Source: Physella acuta
Lineage: Eukaryota > Mollusca > Gastropoda > Physidae
Assembly: GCF_028476545.1 (NCBI RefSeq)
Contig: NW_026732278.1
Span: forward strand, 186,001-250,000
Reading direction: 5' to 3'
Length of the DNA: 64,000 nucleotides
The notes below the pieces were generated by a model. The model did no database searches. It was given only the letters and a program-made list of their open reading frames with translations, and had not been told where the DNA came from. Numbering within the stretch: the stretch's first letter is position 1; each line of letters starts with the position of its first letter. A program made the translations under genes and the position numbers. Below are positions 24,689 through 38,025 of this stretch, in pieces.

Positions 24689-26780
24689 TCAGGTGATTGT
24701 AAGCCAAAAATATTCTTGATAAACGGTGACAATATTTTTCGTCGGAAGTTGATTTTTAAATTCTAACGATCTAACTTAACAAGCTGACGTATAGTGGTGA
24801 CGTAATATGTCGACTAAACATCTAAATGGTGTGTGATGGTGTAGCAAATTCAACAAGTGAAGCACATAATGAATAACAAGGCAAGAAGCCACATTCCTAG
24901 TGAGCATTTAATCAGGTACATTAAAAAATAACACGTCAAATTAAATATGAAACAAATGAAAATAATCTCACATTTAAACAAAGGCATCAATGACCAAGGG
25001 GTTATCAGAAAAAACATGGGGATGCCATGCTTATTTAGGAGAAACCATGGCTAGTCCTGGAAATCCCGTAACAAATGTATAGGTACATGGTATCAAACGA
25101 AAGCCCAAAACCAAAAGATAGTTGAGGGTGGGGGGCTAACCGAGTGTAAAATTTTAAAACAAAACAAAACTAGCTAGTCTAGTCTTCTTCAGAGAAAACC
25201 GTTACAAAGAGGATCAAATGTGTAAGGAATTATCGATTGGTGAGTACTAGTGCCTTGAGAGCAAGCAATAAATAATTTATCGAGTGCTTTGGTCTGTGTG
25301 TGTAGACACAAGTCGAATGCTACCGTCCGGCTCGCCGCGTCACGATGTTGTTCTCACCCAATCGCCACACGTCTCGTGACACACAGTAGGGAAGCAGACG
25401 AGAAAAAAAAACCCAGATCACAGAAACATTTCTAGTCGACTCTTGGACAGTAGCAGAAAATGTACTAGAATAAATATGTAGTCTAAGTAACCTATTTGCT
25501 TACTTTCTAGTCTAAAATTGTCTAATTCTACTCCATAGTTTAGAATCAAACGAGATGAATTCAACAGTTGACAAGACGGATGTAAACAAAATGCTTCCCT
25601 TTCCAGCATTGGCTGGCTGGATGACTTTTTTCTACAAGACTTAAAATCTAACGACCATCTTGCCTGTTGACGGTTACAACAAAATTTCGCCAGGCAACAC
25701 GGTGTAAAACAAAAGAAAGAACTGTCAAATGATTTCAGATATTCAAGTCTATGATTATGTGCATGCGCCACATACATTTAGGAGTCGAGAAGCGCTAAAT
25801 GACAAACTAGAAATAGCGAAGAAAGGGACAAGGAGCCTCCAAACGGAAGTTACCGATGTCTTATTACTGCTAATGGTGTAAGCTGAAGGGGCTGGGCTTT
25901 ATAAACAAAGGGAACAACTCTTGTTGAAGACAAAATTAACCGCTAGGTGTTGAAAAAATTGTACAATTTATTTTAAGTAGACAATGTATAAATAAAAGTG
26001 TTGAAAAAAATATAATAAAAAATGTCAATAATTTTCTCAATTAAAACTATAGTATTTCCTGTAAACTTTACAACTAACCTAAAGTTTCTGTATGTATAGA
26101 AGAAAACTATAGAATCTATATGAAGTATCCATTTTACTGGTTTAAAAAAAATCAAGTCTTTACTTCAGTAAGCCATTTTGCAGATCTTTCAAATAATCTA
26201 CAAGTTTTTCGTAAAAATAAATTAATTCTTTTAAAATGTCTACAATATTAATAATATATTTTTACTTGATTTATTGTGTTATTGAAATAAGTTAAATTGA
26301 CTATTTTGGAAGAACAAATTGTAAATTGCAGAGAAGGGAAAGAACCAAGGGCAAAGAGATAAAACAAAAAAAGGGGAAGAATCAGCACTATGAGTATCAT
26401 ATCACCCGAATGATATCAAATAAATAATCTAATGACATAATTCATGCATCATTTTCACAGGCAGAAGTTACACATAACTACTCAACACTGGATCAAAAAG
26501 AGAAGTAAACAAAGTGAAGAAGAGCAAAAAGGGGGAGAACTCCAAAGTGATGATCACTACATGGATCAGTAGTCTGCCAGACACTGATTTCAGTCAAATG
26601 GATGTAAGAGACCTATACATTCTTCATACATTAGATCAGTTTTTTTAAAGTTGGGGTGCTCAGTTATGTAACATTGTAAAAAAATGTTTGAAGCTATTTA
26701 CATGGATTCAATAGAAGAGTAACAAGGTACTTACAGGCTGTCACAAATGCTAGTCATAAAAATACAGGGAGAGTACAGGG
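24689..26780. other. Gene-poor stretch
   Basis: Mixed sequence. A minus-strand 119-codon frame at 25418-25777 lacks a recognisable domain. Poly(A)-rich parts lie near 25.4 and 26.0 kb. I cannot support a gene. Confidence 0.45.
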
Positions 26781-27176
26781 TACAGTCATACATGTCACTG
26801 ACTGATGACAAACAAGTCACTGACTGATGATAGTCACACAAGTCATTGACTTATGACAGTCACACAAGTTATTGACTGATGACAGTCGCACAAGTCATTT
26901 ACTTATGATAGTCATACAAGTCACTGACTTATGACAGTCCCACAAGTCACTGACTGATGATAGTCATACGTCATTGACTTATGACAGTCATATATGTCAC
27001 TGACTTATGACAGTCATACGTCATTGACTTATGACAGTCAAACAAGTGATTGACTTATGAGAGTCAAACAAGTCACTGACTTATGAGAGTCATACAAGTC
27101 ATTGACTTATGAGAGTCATACATGTTATTGACTGAGTCACTGGCTGAGTCACTCTGTCACTGATGTCATACTGACT
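26781..27176. repeat. About 26-bp irregular minisatellite
   Basis: About 14 loosely conserved units of the form GTCATTGACTTATGACA plus GTCATACAA, with ACTTATGACAGT and GACTGATGACAGT variants. Confidence 0.9.
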
Positions 27177-30100
27177 GACCATACGACAGTACAACAAACC
27201 CTTGACAGACAAGTCCTTGACTGATGACAGTTAAGTTCTTGACTGAAGAGTCAAGCTTCTCGTCTTACTGTGGCCAGCAACTGTTGACCTTGACCTACAA
27301 ATCAGAGGAAGACTTTGCTCATTTGTTTGACATTTTTTCTGTCTATGACAGCAACATTGACCAAGCCACACATTGACCAAGCTTAAACTGGTGTACTCAT
27401 CTAAAAAAATTGTAGATAAATCCAAGTGGTAGATAAGAAAATTTATAAGCTAACCTTTCATGATGCAGTCACATTTTAGAATTAACAAATGTAGAGATAA
27501 ACATAGTGTAGTAAAAAAAATCAATTAATCACATAATTAATAATTATGATTAGTGTTGTAGAAATTATTCTCTCACTACCAGTTACATCATCTATCATTT
27601 CAATGGCATTATAAACATGTTCAGAACATTTTTAGAAACACGATTTCACCTTATCTTAAAAATTTTGTATATAATTTGAATCTTCTCAAATAAAAACAAA
27701 TGTTGGCATCTAGCATTAAGTTGATGACCTATATATAGGCAGAAGTTTACTCAAGACTTTTCTAAAGATGAAATGTATGTTGGTTGTTTTAGTGCTGTGA
27801 GGTCATTCTTCTTAGAACAATAAACGTTGTTTAGAAATAAACAAAATCCCACATTTTAATAGGGAAGAAATAAAAATACTAAATAGCCTTTTTTATTATT
27901 CTTAATAAATAAATAAATAACATTTTGTAATTTTGATGTAAAATTGATCTAATGTGTTAGTCAACCATCAGTAACTCATCCTACAGCAAACATCAGTACA
28001 TCACAATACACTGGCAGATGTCACATTTTGACAATGATGTTACATAAAACAAACCCCAGTATTTCTAACATTTGTTGACAAAGTATCAATTCTTTAAAAC
28101 TACAGGCTAGAAATCTGGAAGCTAATATGCTGTTGTCTAGATTGAAAATCTATAAACTAAAAACTATAAAAAATGAATTAAAGATGACATTTCCTATTGA
28201 TTTTAGAGTTCATTGTTAGCAGTTGGATTAAGCCAATCATAAGGCTTAAAATGTCAAAATGAATGGCATGATATCTTCAGCTTTGTTAACAAAATGGAAG
28301 CTTTGTGTTGATGTAATGATAACAGATGTTTTATCTGAGTGTTGATTTATGTGTGTTGATAACAAATTTTCTATCCCATTTTTGTTTTGTGTGTTGATGT
28401 GTGTTGATAATCTAACAGCAGAATAATGCAGGTCAACTAAAATGTTTGACCTGAACATTTAAAAAATCTATTTCATATATTTAGCATCCAACCTGCCATC
28501 AACCCTTTGAGCAACATGAAACGTGTGTTGTTTTGGATGACATCAGATCAGTGTGTACAGTAAGAAGGCTATGGTTAAACATGGACATCTACAGATTTTA
28601 ACATTGTAAAACAACAGGTAAGTGACCCTAATTCAAGTTTACTCACTCACACATCGCAACCATTTTGTAGAAGAAAATATAATAAAAGTTAAAAGTAATA
28701 AGGAGGTAGCTATGAGTGGAAAGATCTACATGTGTTTGAGATGAACAACGCTACGAGCCTATACTTGCAATACAATTCTAGGATGTAGAAAAAAAAAACT
28801 GACAGCTTTTTGGCCATTTCCCCCTGAACAACCATACAGTGCTGGCCAGTCAACGCCAGTTTCAGAAGTCTTCAACTCATGAATAAACATAATGTGTCAC
28901 TTGAGTTATGACAGAATAATTAACTCTAATTAGTGTCCCAATCCTGATGCCTCAGGTACAAAATGGAGGCTGAGGTTTAAAATATAAAGAGTGTTGTTTC
29001 TACTCTGGACTTTATAAATGAATTGAATGAAATGGAAGATTGAAATTTTTCACTCTGCCCAGCAATTCTAGTTTCATATTTCCTAGTTGCTTGTGTATAG
29101 GAGATGTAAAGTTTTAGTTTTTGAATGTATCATTAAAACAAAACTACTGCAGAGTTTGTGATCAAGTATTTTGTAAACTTTTAAAAAAAGAGGAAAAATG
29201 GACGTTACAAATAATTACAGTTGAAAACAAGAAAGGAAGAAGTTAATTTTCAAAAATTAAAAAGAAGAATAAAAATATTTTTTTCATTTTCATTGTTTAG
29301 TAATCTAAGCTAGGTTTGTGCTTTATTAGAATGCCACAACAGTTATGCTTGATGGAATACACTTTAGAAGTTTATCTAAACATCATCCAACTGCTAATAC
29401 AGTAAAGTATCTAAATAAAAAAACGTGTGATTTAAAACTGTGTATTTACATATATCAACTTGATTTGAATGCTTATTATAGTACAAATTTGTAGATCATA
29501 TTGTAACAATAATAGAAAAAAAAAGAATCTACAGAAAAAAATCCATGAATGATGAATGTATGAAAGTGAGGTTAAAAAGACTGAATAAGAGATATGAAGA
29601 AATCACTGTCTAAAAACACTTGGTGACTGAAAGACGTCATCTGGATGTACAGGAGAGCCAAACAATTTGTACACATTTACAAGAGTGGCATGCACAGCGC
29701 TCACTGCCCCTTGCTTATAGTTCCCAACAGTAGAGAATATATCATGACTGATAGTATAAAAATGTAGATCTACTAGAATAAACTACATTAAGTTAACAGT
29801 AACATCAGTACCTATTCTTACCCCATTCATTAGTATATGTACAATCTAGTTTAAACAGTTTAAAACATTAAAACAAATTCCTACAGTATTTTCTTTAAGC
29901 AATTCAGATTTTTATCATATGATCATATGAATTGTACAAAATCACTTGTATTATGCTTACAATTAACAAAAGCCAACAAACAAAACTGATCACTAAATCA
30001 ATTCAAGAACTCATTGTCATAATTTATAAATAGATCAAGGCTTGCATTAAGGTATCACATCAACAAGTCACAGTTTTCACATCGTGTGCACTGGTCAAAT

Positions 30101-32229
30101 AAAAAAATAGCATTTAACCATTAAATCACAGCTTCAGTAGCCTAGTGCTAGCATATGGCCTTGCTTGACTTGTGCCATAACTTTAAACAAGAACTCAAAA
30201 CATAAATAGATCAAACAACTGAACAGTTTTTGTATACCACTACATGGAACAAGTCTCCATTATTTTCAATCATTTTGCATATATATTTTTTTAACAATTA
30301 CTTAAAGACACAAAACATTACAAATATAAAGCCTTTAAATAAACAAAATAAAACTTTAAATATAATACTGTGGTAATCAAACGTAAGTCAGATGGTAAAA
30401 ATAAAAATAACCTTCATTTTCCCAGTTGTCCTGAAACTCTCGCAGCAAATTGAACAACATTGCCCCAACAAAAGCAGAAATAAACTAACATTTACAACAA
30501 GACATGATGAACAGCACATTTTTAGCCCGCATTCTCTTCAACTTTTCAAGCTCAATAACAGGATACAACATTTCATCCACCCAAACATTTGCACTCTAAC
30601 TGGCCTGGTCAGCACTGATTGCCTCCCTTATTTATTCGCTCTCCAATTCTTGAGGGATAGAACATGGCTGAAGAGATTCTGCTCATGAAATTATTCAAGC
30701 AAGCAACTGCCCTAAATTATTCTTGTCTTGGGATTGTGGGGACTGGTTATAGAAGATAGTGGGGGCTGGGGAGAAACAAGACCCCATGCTGAAGATAAAA
30801 GGGGAGTGAAAAATTTCAAGGTTTGGGCAGGGTAATCACAGCCCTGTCATATATTGTTGGATTGTTCAGTGTTGTAGTGCACATAATGTTTAAGTTGGTG
30901 ACATTTTTAGGTGGGGCTTAAGCAGCTTTCAACAAAGATTAAGTGTAGCAACAGAGTTTTGGCAGGGACAGATTATAAAGAGTAGTCTCCCCTGTGATTG
31001 AAGTTTCTTACTGTGATCAATCAGAAATAAAATGTCAGCTTTAAAAGTACTTAAAATAGTGAAAAACTTTACTCAGGTGATTATACTTGATAATACTGCC
31101 TTATTGGAATAGATCTGCTTTATGGTGGTGCATTATGCTCAGTAAGAAATATTTTAAAATGTGTCTTTTAATACTACAGCTATTTATTTATGCCTTTAGA
31201 CATGCTGATAAGAGGAAAAAAATCTCTTCGTAGCAATAGCCTACAGTAGTTAACTTTGTTTTCCTTAACTCACACTGCAGGCAAGAAGAAACATCTGAGG
31301 CAGATAATATCAAAGCCACAGGATCGTTCATGCGATGGTAAGATAGCTGATTTTAACTAGGGAAAAAAGCCTGAGTTGAAACAGTGTATCACAAGATAAA
31401 AAATAAAAAGACTATTGTGAGAAGGTGCCAGAAAGTCTTTGTATGTTTGATCTTTTCAAAATGAAAACAATCCTATCACATTTAGCCCATCTTGTACAAA
31501 AATATACAGGTAATCATACAACCACCAAGAGTCAAAAGTATTTCAATTTAAACCCAATACTTTTTGCAGGTAGACCTTTAGCTAGTGTTAAACTTGTAGC
31601 AATTAGGTAAGGGAGCAGCCAACTGATTCAGCATGAGGTTGATTGTCTCAGAGTGAGCTACTGAATTACTTCATGACCAATGTTTATAGCTTCAATAAGG
31701 GAGGCAATGCAGTTTCTATAGACCATTATATCTAAGCATAAATCACAGTAACTGTTTACAAAAGAAATGCAGAGAACTATTTCTTAAATCCTCAAAACAA
31801 AAAATTAACTAAACTCGCTAAGGCATCTCGAGCAAATTTATGGAAGAAAATATAATTTGTGGCAACAGGATTTTTTTTCTACAGATGGATAATTGAACAG
31901 CTTTCTTCCTTCAACATAAAAAAACTCCCCTTTAAACTCTTGAGAGAGCTATCAGTACATTTTGTGGTTTTTGGATCATTTGAAATTTAGTGGAGGTAAA
32001 ATATACAGTATATAAAATATCACAAAATAATAGGTGGTTCAGGGTTAAATTATCCAATTAAATTTTTTTTTTCAACACTGTAATTCAATCAGGTATATTT
32101 GAATAACAATTGAAAACTACATGCCCTAAATCTAAAGAAGAGTGATGTCCAGGCATGAAGTACCAGTCCACCAGAGGTCAGTTAACAGAGAGGTCCAGTT
32201 TTCTTGAGAAAAAACAAAGTACAGAGCCT
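27177..32229 (-). other. AT-rich stretch, possibly 3' UTR of a minus-strand gene
   Basis: Five kilobases without minisatellites, unlike its surroundings, and without a convincing coding exon. It lies directly downstream (minus strand) of the exon at 32230-32346, so part of it may be that gene's 3' UTR. No poly(A) site could be fixed. This is inference from position. Confidence 0.3.
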
Positions 32230-32346
32230 TCATATTGTCCGACAAACATTCTTGGCACTGTTTTGATTCCCCAGCTGCAGTCCTTGCCTCCACATCCAAA
32301 GCTCAGTCTGTTCAAGGCCAATTACTGCTGATTTCACTTGGTCAAT
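32230..32346 (-). CDS. Orphan terminal coding exon, protein not recognised
   Basis: On the minus strand a strong acceptor (a run of ten T then GTCAG, complement at 32347-32361) leads into 38 codons and a TGA. The peptide starts IDQVKSAVIGLEQTELWMWR and ends NSAKNVCRTI. Only one of the three frames is open, and it starts in phase 0 at the acceptor. The composition is protein-like: amphipathic and helix-compatible, with LEQTELWMWR at its centre and no repeats. I do not recognise the family. I looked for upstream exons as far as about 35.3 kb and found none I could support, so the gene may have a long intron. A CRE and E-box at 34939-34979 could be its promoter, but that is speculative. It could also be a chance frame next to a chance acceptor. 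Confidence 0.4.
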   Translation of the reverse strand: MDQVKSAVIGLEQTELWMWRQGLQLGNQNSAKNVCRTI

Positions 32347-32608
32347 CTGACAAAAAAAAAACAATTTCGTGAGTATTTACATTTAGTTCAAACGTATATT
32401 TTTATTTATATTATGTAAAATACATTATGTGTAATAATAGAAAGAAACAATATAACAAAGAACAATCAACCCTTAGATCTGCAAATAATTTTCTTTGTTA
32501 CAACTTCAAATGGAATAGGATAAAATAAACATAACATAATCAATCAAGGAAAACTTTGTGTGTAAACTAAAACAGAACAAAACAAAAGAAACCCAAAAGA
32601 ACAAAGCA

Positions 32609-32692
32609 ATCTATGAAGCATTGTCAACTTTTGTTGAGATGGAGTGTTATGAATCTATGAAGCATTGTCAACTTTTGTCAAGATGGAGTGAA
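32609..32692. repeat. 44-bp duplication (two copies)
   Basis: ATCTATGAAGCATTGTCAAC starts at 32609 and again at 32653, followed in both by TTTTGT and GATGGAGTG. Confidence 0.85.
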
Positions 32693-32720
32693 TTACTGTT
32701 AATGTAAGTTAGAGTGAGCT

Positions 32721-32999
32721 ACAGTTAACTGGTGTTGTGTAAGGGAATCAGACAGTTAACTGGTGTTGTGTAAGGGAATCAGACAGTTAACTGGTGTTGT
32801 GTAAGGGAATCAGACAGTTAACTGGTGTTGTGTAAGGGAATCAGACAGTTACTGAGTTAACTGGTGTTGTGTAAGGGAATCAGACAGTTAACTGGTGTTG
32901 TGTAAGGGAATCAGACAGTTAACTGGTGTTGTGTAAGGGAATCAGACAGTTAACTGGTGTTGTGTAAGGGAATCAGTTAACTGGTGTTGTTTGTGTAAG
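32721..32999. repeat. 31-bp minisatellite, about 9 copies
   Basis: The unit contains CAGTTAACTGGTGTTGTGTA then AGGGAATCAGA. Nearly all copies are identical. Two irregular units lie at about 32850 and 32970. Confidence 0.95.
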
Positions 33000-34450
33000 A
33001 GAATCCTCAGACCCTGAGTTGATGTATGTACGACACAAATATTACATCATCTATAACATGAGGACACTGAAATATTCAAGCATTCATCAATTATGCAAGG
33101 AATGGAGAATATTTCAATTCTCTCTTTCAGCACAGTAGTTAAACAAAATGTATTCCCTGCTTTTATATGACAAACTTAGAACAAAACGAATATGCGTGCC
33201 CAAGTGTGTAACACATTCGTGGCTTTGGTACAGCATTTACCAAAATGAGAAGTGAGCAATAACTAAATTTAGTTTGCATTTTTAAGGAACCTACTTACAA
33301 TTCAAAATACAAAAACTGAAGTGAATATCTAAACCGTAAAAATTTTTTTTTGTTTATAAATTTCTATGCATGAAAAGTTGTAAGTGGGAATCTAAAGTAT
33401 TGTAAAGTAATCTATGACTTACAAGCTTCTATTTTCAGTGTAATGTTAGGGTATGATCAGAACCCCAAAAAATCCCAATACTTAATATAATAATAGTTTT
33501 ATAATTGAATTCTAATAAATAATAATTAAATTTAAAAAGTATTTAAAAGTTAATTTATTTCCATACATTAAATGAATATTTGAAGAGAATAAATACAATT
33601 TAAACCCCATTCTGTCTTCACATACACAACCCAAAACATGCAGACTCAGAATGAACAAAGTTATATAGACAATTGTCATCATCACAAAATTCTGCCTTAA
33701 TCACTGGTGACAATAAAGGTTCAAAAATTTTTTTTTACAGCAGAAACTCCATTCAAGTTTTTAATGGAGCGATAAGTAATGAGCAACAAATTACAAATAT
33801 ATTGCCCCCTAAATGACTTAGTGAAAAAATTGCCAAAACTGTTACGTTTATTTTCAATTATTTTCAAATAGTTGGGAAAGCAATTAAAATATTGAACCAT
33901 TAACCTTAATGATGGCTGTAAAAGAAGAAACCTTAGAAGTAAAATATAAAATAGACTTGAATATTTTTAATGCAGACTGCATGTTTATATGAAGTGTTAC
34001 AGAGAACTTGGTATCTGAAAATCAATTAAGTGTAGAGTGTGGCTTTATTTAATCAAGTCAAATTGTTCAAGTTCATTTTGATTGGGGCTATAAATAGTAA
34101 AATTTCAGGTTTTTTCAATGGCTGTTTTAAGTAAACTAAAGGAACTGCACACATTGGATGGCACATGACTTATTTCTACCAAATCTGACACATTTCTTTA
34201 CACAATAAATAAACATAAAAGTTCCTCCTTTCCCAACTTTTGTGATGTATCGGCCACCACCTATTAACTACTATCAGAATTTTTACACGTCTACAGCTTA
34301 GCCAAATTTTTGAAGCCCCACCCATACCAAAATCCTGCCTACCCAACTGGGTCTACTATCTACAAGGCGATGTAGACTGCGTATTTTGAAGAAACTCTTA
34401 ACAGACCACCGCCAACGGAAATACCTGACATACCACCAGCCTTGGAGATT

Positions 34451-34481
34451 TTAAAAGCACACGCAAATGGTGTGCTTTTAA
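34451..34481. other. Perfect 12-bp inverted repeat (hairpin)
   Basis: TTAAAAGCACAC, a 7-base loop GCAAATG, then GTGTGCTTTTAA. No flanking duplication was seen and the function is unknown. Confidence 0.6.
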
Positions 34482-34938
34482 TTTTTAAGAAGGTAAGGCT
34501 ATACAAGTCAGGCTAAGAGTTAAGAGTTTAAAAATTCAAACCTTTTAAAATTAAATACAAGTTTAAAAACAAACTGATTTAAAATACGAAAGTCAGAAGT
34601 GTGTAGGCCTATCTACTTAACATTTGACTTCAAAAGCTCTAATTGAGGAAACAAAATTCCCCAGTCTGGCAACCTTCCCCTCCCCTTTTTTTCTTTCTAC
34701 AAATGACGTAACAGCTCTCACGAGAAAAATATACTTTGACAACACGTAAGTGACGTAGCTAAGGCCTTGCTATTACGTAGGAGAATATTTATTTCAAACA
34801 AAATAAGGCTACTTGAAGAGAAACGAGTTTCCCGTTTCAAGCAGATTACCCAGTCTCTTCAAGTTTTTGTTTTTCTTTTAAAGATTTCGTCATAAAGACG
34901 TTGGGTTTCGAATTTTTTTTTTTGCAGTTCAGGTAGAT

Positions 34939-34979
34939 CACGTGGGAAGTTCAGTGAGTCCGCAGTGGTTGTGACGTCA
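34939..34979. promoter_or_regulatory. E-box plus CRE, possible promoter
   Basis: CACGTG at 34939-34944 and TGACGTCA at 34972-34979, 27 bases apart. It could serve a minus-strand gene ending at 32230, but no first exon was identified. Confidence 0.25.
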
Positions 34980-35469
34980 GCTAACAGGGATGTTTGTTTA
35001 CTTTACACAATTTTACCTCCTTGTAGTGAGAATGTAGGGAGGTGCAGACGGGGCTTAAAAAATGTACAATAAAACAAATCCTCCACGTTTGTAACACACG
35101 CAAGCAATCACACACACACACATACGCGCACACACACTCAGACTCTCCGAAGTAACTTCACAATTAAAAACAAAATTGAGAATGGACTTTGGATCTTCCC
35201 CACCCCCGGACTTTGTGTGTCTAGCTGCTGTGTGGACCATAATATAACAACAAACAGCCGTTACAGAAGTTAAAGCCCGAGGCAACATCAGCTGATACGT
35301 TCTGTACTGAGATGAGCTAGTTGAGAACGGTTGATAGATTCTATTAGTCTCTCATTAAGATAGACTGGCGTATTTTGGGGTAAAATGTCAGCGGTACACA
35401 GATGAAAGCCAGAGAATGAGGTCACAGTTAAGTAGGGCTCACTCTGAAACACACGTCACAAAGGCCACG

Positions 35470-36168
35470 TGACTAAATATTCGGACTCAATGGACTATAA
35501 GGACATTGGTTACTGCTGACTTGTGATAAATATTCGGACTCAATGGACTATACGGACATTGGTTACTGCTGACTTGTGATAAATATTCGGACTCAATGGA
35601 CTATACGGACATTGGTTACTGCTGACTTGTGATAAATATTCGGACTCAATGGACTATACGGACATTGGTTACAGCTGACTTGTGATAAATATTCGGACTC
35701 AATGGACTATACGGACATTGGGTACATCTGACTTGTGATAAATATTCGGACTCAATGGACTATACGGACATTGGTTACAGCTGACTTGTGATAAATATTC
35801 GGACTCAATGGACTATACGGACATTGGTTACTGCTGACTTGTGATAAATATTCGGACTCAATGGACTATACGGACATTGGTTACTGCTGACTTGTGATAA
35901 ATATTCGGACTCAATGGACTATACGGACATTGGTTACAGCTGACTTGTGATAAATATTCGGACTCAATGGACTATACGGACATTGGGTACATCTGACTTG
36001 TGATAAATATTCGGACTCAATGGACTATACGGACATTGGTTACAGCTGACTTGTGATAAATATTCGGACTCAATGGACTATACGGACATTGGTTACTGCT
36101 GACTTGTGATAAATATTCGGACTCAATGGACTATACGGACATTGGTTACAGCTGATTTGTGATACTCT
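35470..36168. repeat. 53-bp minisatellite, about 13 copies
   Basis: Units contain CGGACTCAATGGACTATACG then GACATTGGTTACTGCTGACT and TGTGATAAATATT. Variant positions (TTACTGC, TTACAGC, GGTACATC) recur in an order that suggests duplication of several units at a time. Confidence 0.96.
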
Positions 36169-36189
36169 CTGGGGCAGTGTGGAAGGTGG

Positions 36190-36290
36190 TACTGGGAGCA
36201 GTACGGTAGGCAGTATAGGGGTAGTGTGGTAGGCAGTATAGGTGGTAGTGTGGTAGGCAGTATAGGAAGTAGTGTGGTAGGCAGTATTGA
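36190..36290. repeat. 22-bp minisatellite, about 4 copies
   Basis: The unit is GTAGTGTGGTAGGCAGTATA then GG. It begins 20 bases after the preceding array ends. Confidence 0.85.
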
Positions 36291-37330
36291 GTCTGGGAAA
36301 CAAAAATGACAGCTGGGCTACTGCCAAAGAAAGGCGTGACTACATCATTGAGACCTTCAGGTCAAGATTTATCTTTAGTTTGACGCTGCATTAACATTTG
36401 TGGGCCATTAGTTCCGGCAACAGTACACAGACCCATAAGCTCGTTCAGTGCACGGGGGTGGCCGATTCATTTTCATTAACAGTCACAGTACTCAACATCG
36501 TTTTTTTTTTCGTGTTTTTTGTGTGACTTGAAATACAGGAGAACAGTCTGGCATTGATACTTTCGCATGTAGCGCAGTAATACATTGATACACCCGAATC
36601 CAGCGTAGTAATACATTGATCCTCTCGCATGTGGGGTAGTGATACATGGATAGGCTTAGGCCTACTGATTATCATTTGAAAGAGATGGCGCGAAGAATCA
36701 ATAACCGTTTTGTTTTTGCTCATACAACTTTGTTTCTGGTTTAAGTGAATTGTCATTAGTTAATTTATATCATGGTCTTATTAATATATTCTTACTAATG
36801 AGCATGGAAAACCAATTATGCAAATAGCGTTATTTGGGAAGTTGAGCGTGAAGAAAACTAGGTCATTGGTGCTCGTGTTGCTGTTGGTCCGTTCTGATAA
36901 AAACTTGGATTCAAAGCTGTTACACACCATCACGGAAACACGTTTCGTTTCTTTTAATTAAATATTATAATGTCATTCAAGCCGGAAAAAATATCCTTTT
37001 GGGGGTGGAACAGGTCAGCAATAAAAGTATAAAGTCAAAGGAATTCTTAAAATACAATACTAAAATTTAATCGGTGGTCGATACTTCTGTTGGCGACATA
37101 TTTTGCCTCATCGATTTTTTTTAACATAAGAAAACAAACCAGGAAAATATGTCTCGCATTACGCAGTTAAATACATGCGAAAAACGCGTGGAAAAGACGC
37201 ACGTAACAGCGCCTATGTAAGAAGACAGTAAACCCAAGTAAACATCTACACACAATGTATGACAGGCACCTTGTTATGTTATCTCAACCATTTTACTCTC
37301 CGCGTAGATAATTGATTCATTAGCTGATCA
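36291..37330. other. Spacer, small imperfect repeat, no gene seen
   Basis: An imperfect repeat of GTAATACATTGATAC lies at 36560-36655. Otherwise mixed sequence, with a minus-strand frame at 36445-36756 that shows no domain. Confidence 0.5.
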
Positions 37331-37392
37331 TCTCACGTGATCGGGGATCACGCAATGTGACCGGGGATCACGTCACGTGAGCAGGGATCACG
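37331..37392. promoter_or_regulatory. Clustered CACGTG/GGGATCACG words
   Basis: Three spaced GGGATCACG words (37344, 37364 and 37383), with CACGTG at about 37334 and 37374. This is a short imperfect repeat that concentrates E-boxes, possibly regulatory, with no transcript assigned. Confidence 0.3.
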
Positions 37393-37496
37393 GTGTTTGA
37401 TGGTGGCATCTGGAAACAAACATCCTACCAAGCCACGTCAATTATTAATTAGGATCAGGATTTCTGCAGAGCTGTAGGCGCCCTTTGTTGAGATTG

Positions 37497-37732
37497 TGGC
37501 ATAGCTCTGTATAGGATATAGTGACAGAACTCTGTATAGGATATAGTGATAGAACTGTGTATAGGATATAGTGACAGAACTGTGTATATGATATTGTGAC
37601 AGAACTCTGTATAGGATATTGTGACAGAACTCTGTATAGGATATTGTGACAGAACTCTGTATAGGATATAGTGACAGAGCTCTGTATAGGATATAGTGAC
37701 AGAACTCTGTATGGGATATAGTGACAGGGCCT
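37497..37732. repeat. 25-bp minisatellite, about 9 copies
   Basis: The unit is AGAACTCTGTATAGGATATA then GTGAC. The minus-strand 130-codon frame through it is an artefact. Confidence 0.95.
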
Positions 37733-38025
37733 GTGTGTTGTTATAATAGACATTGTGTGAAACGTCACTATACAGACTAGGAGTAGGAGCAAAATCATGA
37801 CAAGATTATGAGGACAGTTTTGACAATGACCTAACATACTGATTAGCTTTCACTGACAAAACATTAATGAGACCAGTTGAAAAGTCATACAGAAATCTTG
37901 TCCCAAAAGAATAAAGGAGTCCCCCCCCCCCAATCCCTTCACCAAAAACATGCCTGAACCTCCCAGGGTTTTCATACGACGGTTTTTTAAGAGAGGAGAT
38001 TGGGAAGGGGGAGAGGCTTTTTTTA
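37733..38025. other. Spacer, no gene seen
   Basis: Contains a poly(C) run at about 37921-37931 and nothing else recognisable. Confidence 0.5.

Larger units (their letters stand above)
33000..35469. other. Gene-poor stretch with a perfect hairpin and regulatory words
   Basis: AT-rich to about 34.6 kb and then more mixed. It holds the 12-bp inverted repeat at 34451-34481, CACGTG at 34939-34944 and TGACGTCA at 34972-34979. A minus-strand 77-codon frame at 35055-35288 is partly a CA/TG-rich simple sequence and is not accepted as a gene. Confidence 0.45.

Noticed and set aside
25418-25777. 119-codon minus-strand frame (begins MYVAHAHNHRLEYLKSFD)
   Set aside because: Low-complexity Cys/Ser/Leu composition, no family resemblance and no supporting splice sites.
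34451-34481. Histone-type or transposon-end hairpin
   Set aside because: The perfect 12-bp arms are real, but the sequence does not match the histone stem-loop and no flanking duplication or second terminus was found.
35055-35288. 77-codon minus-strand frame near a CRE/E-box
   Set aside because: Half of it is a GTGTGTGTG-type simple sequence (SVCARMCVCV) and no donor site links it to the exon at 32230-32346.
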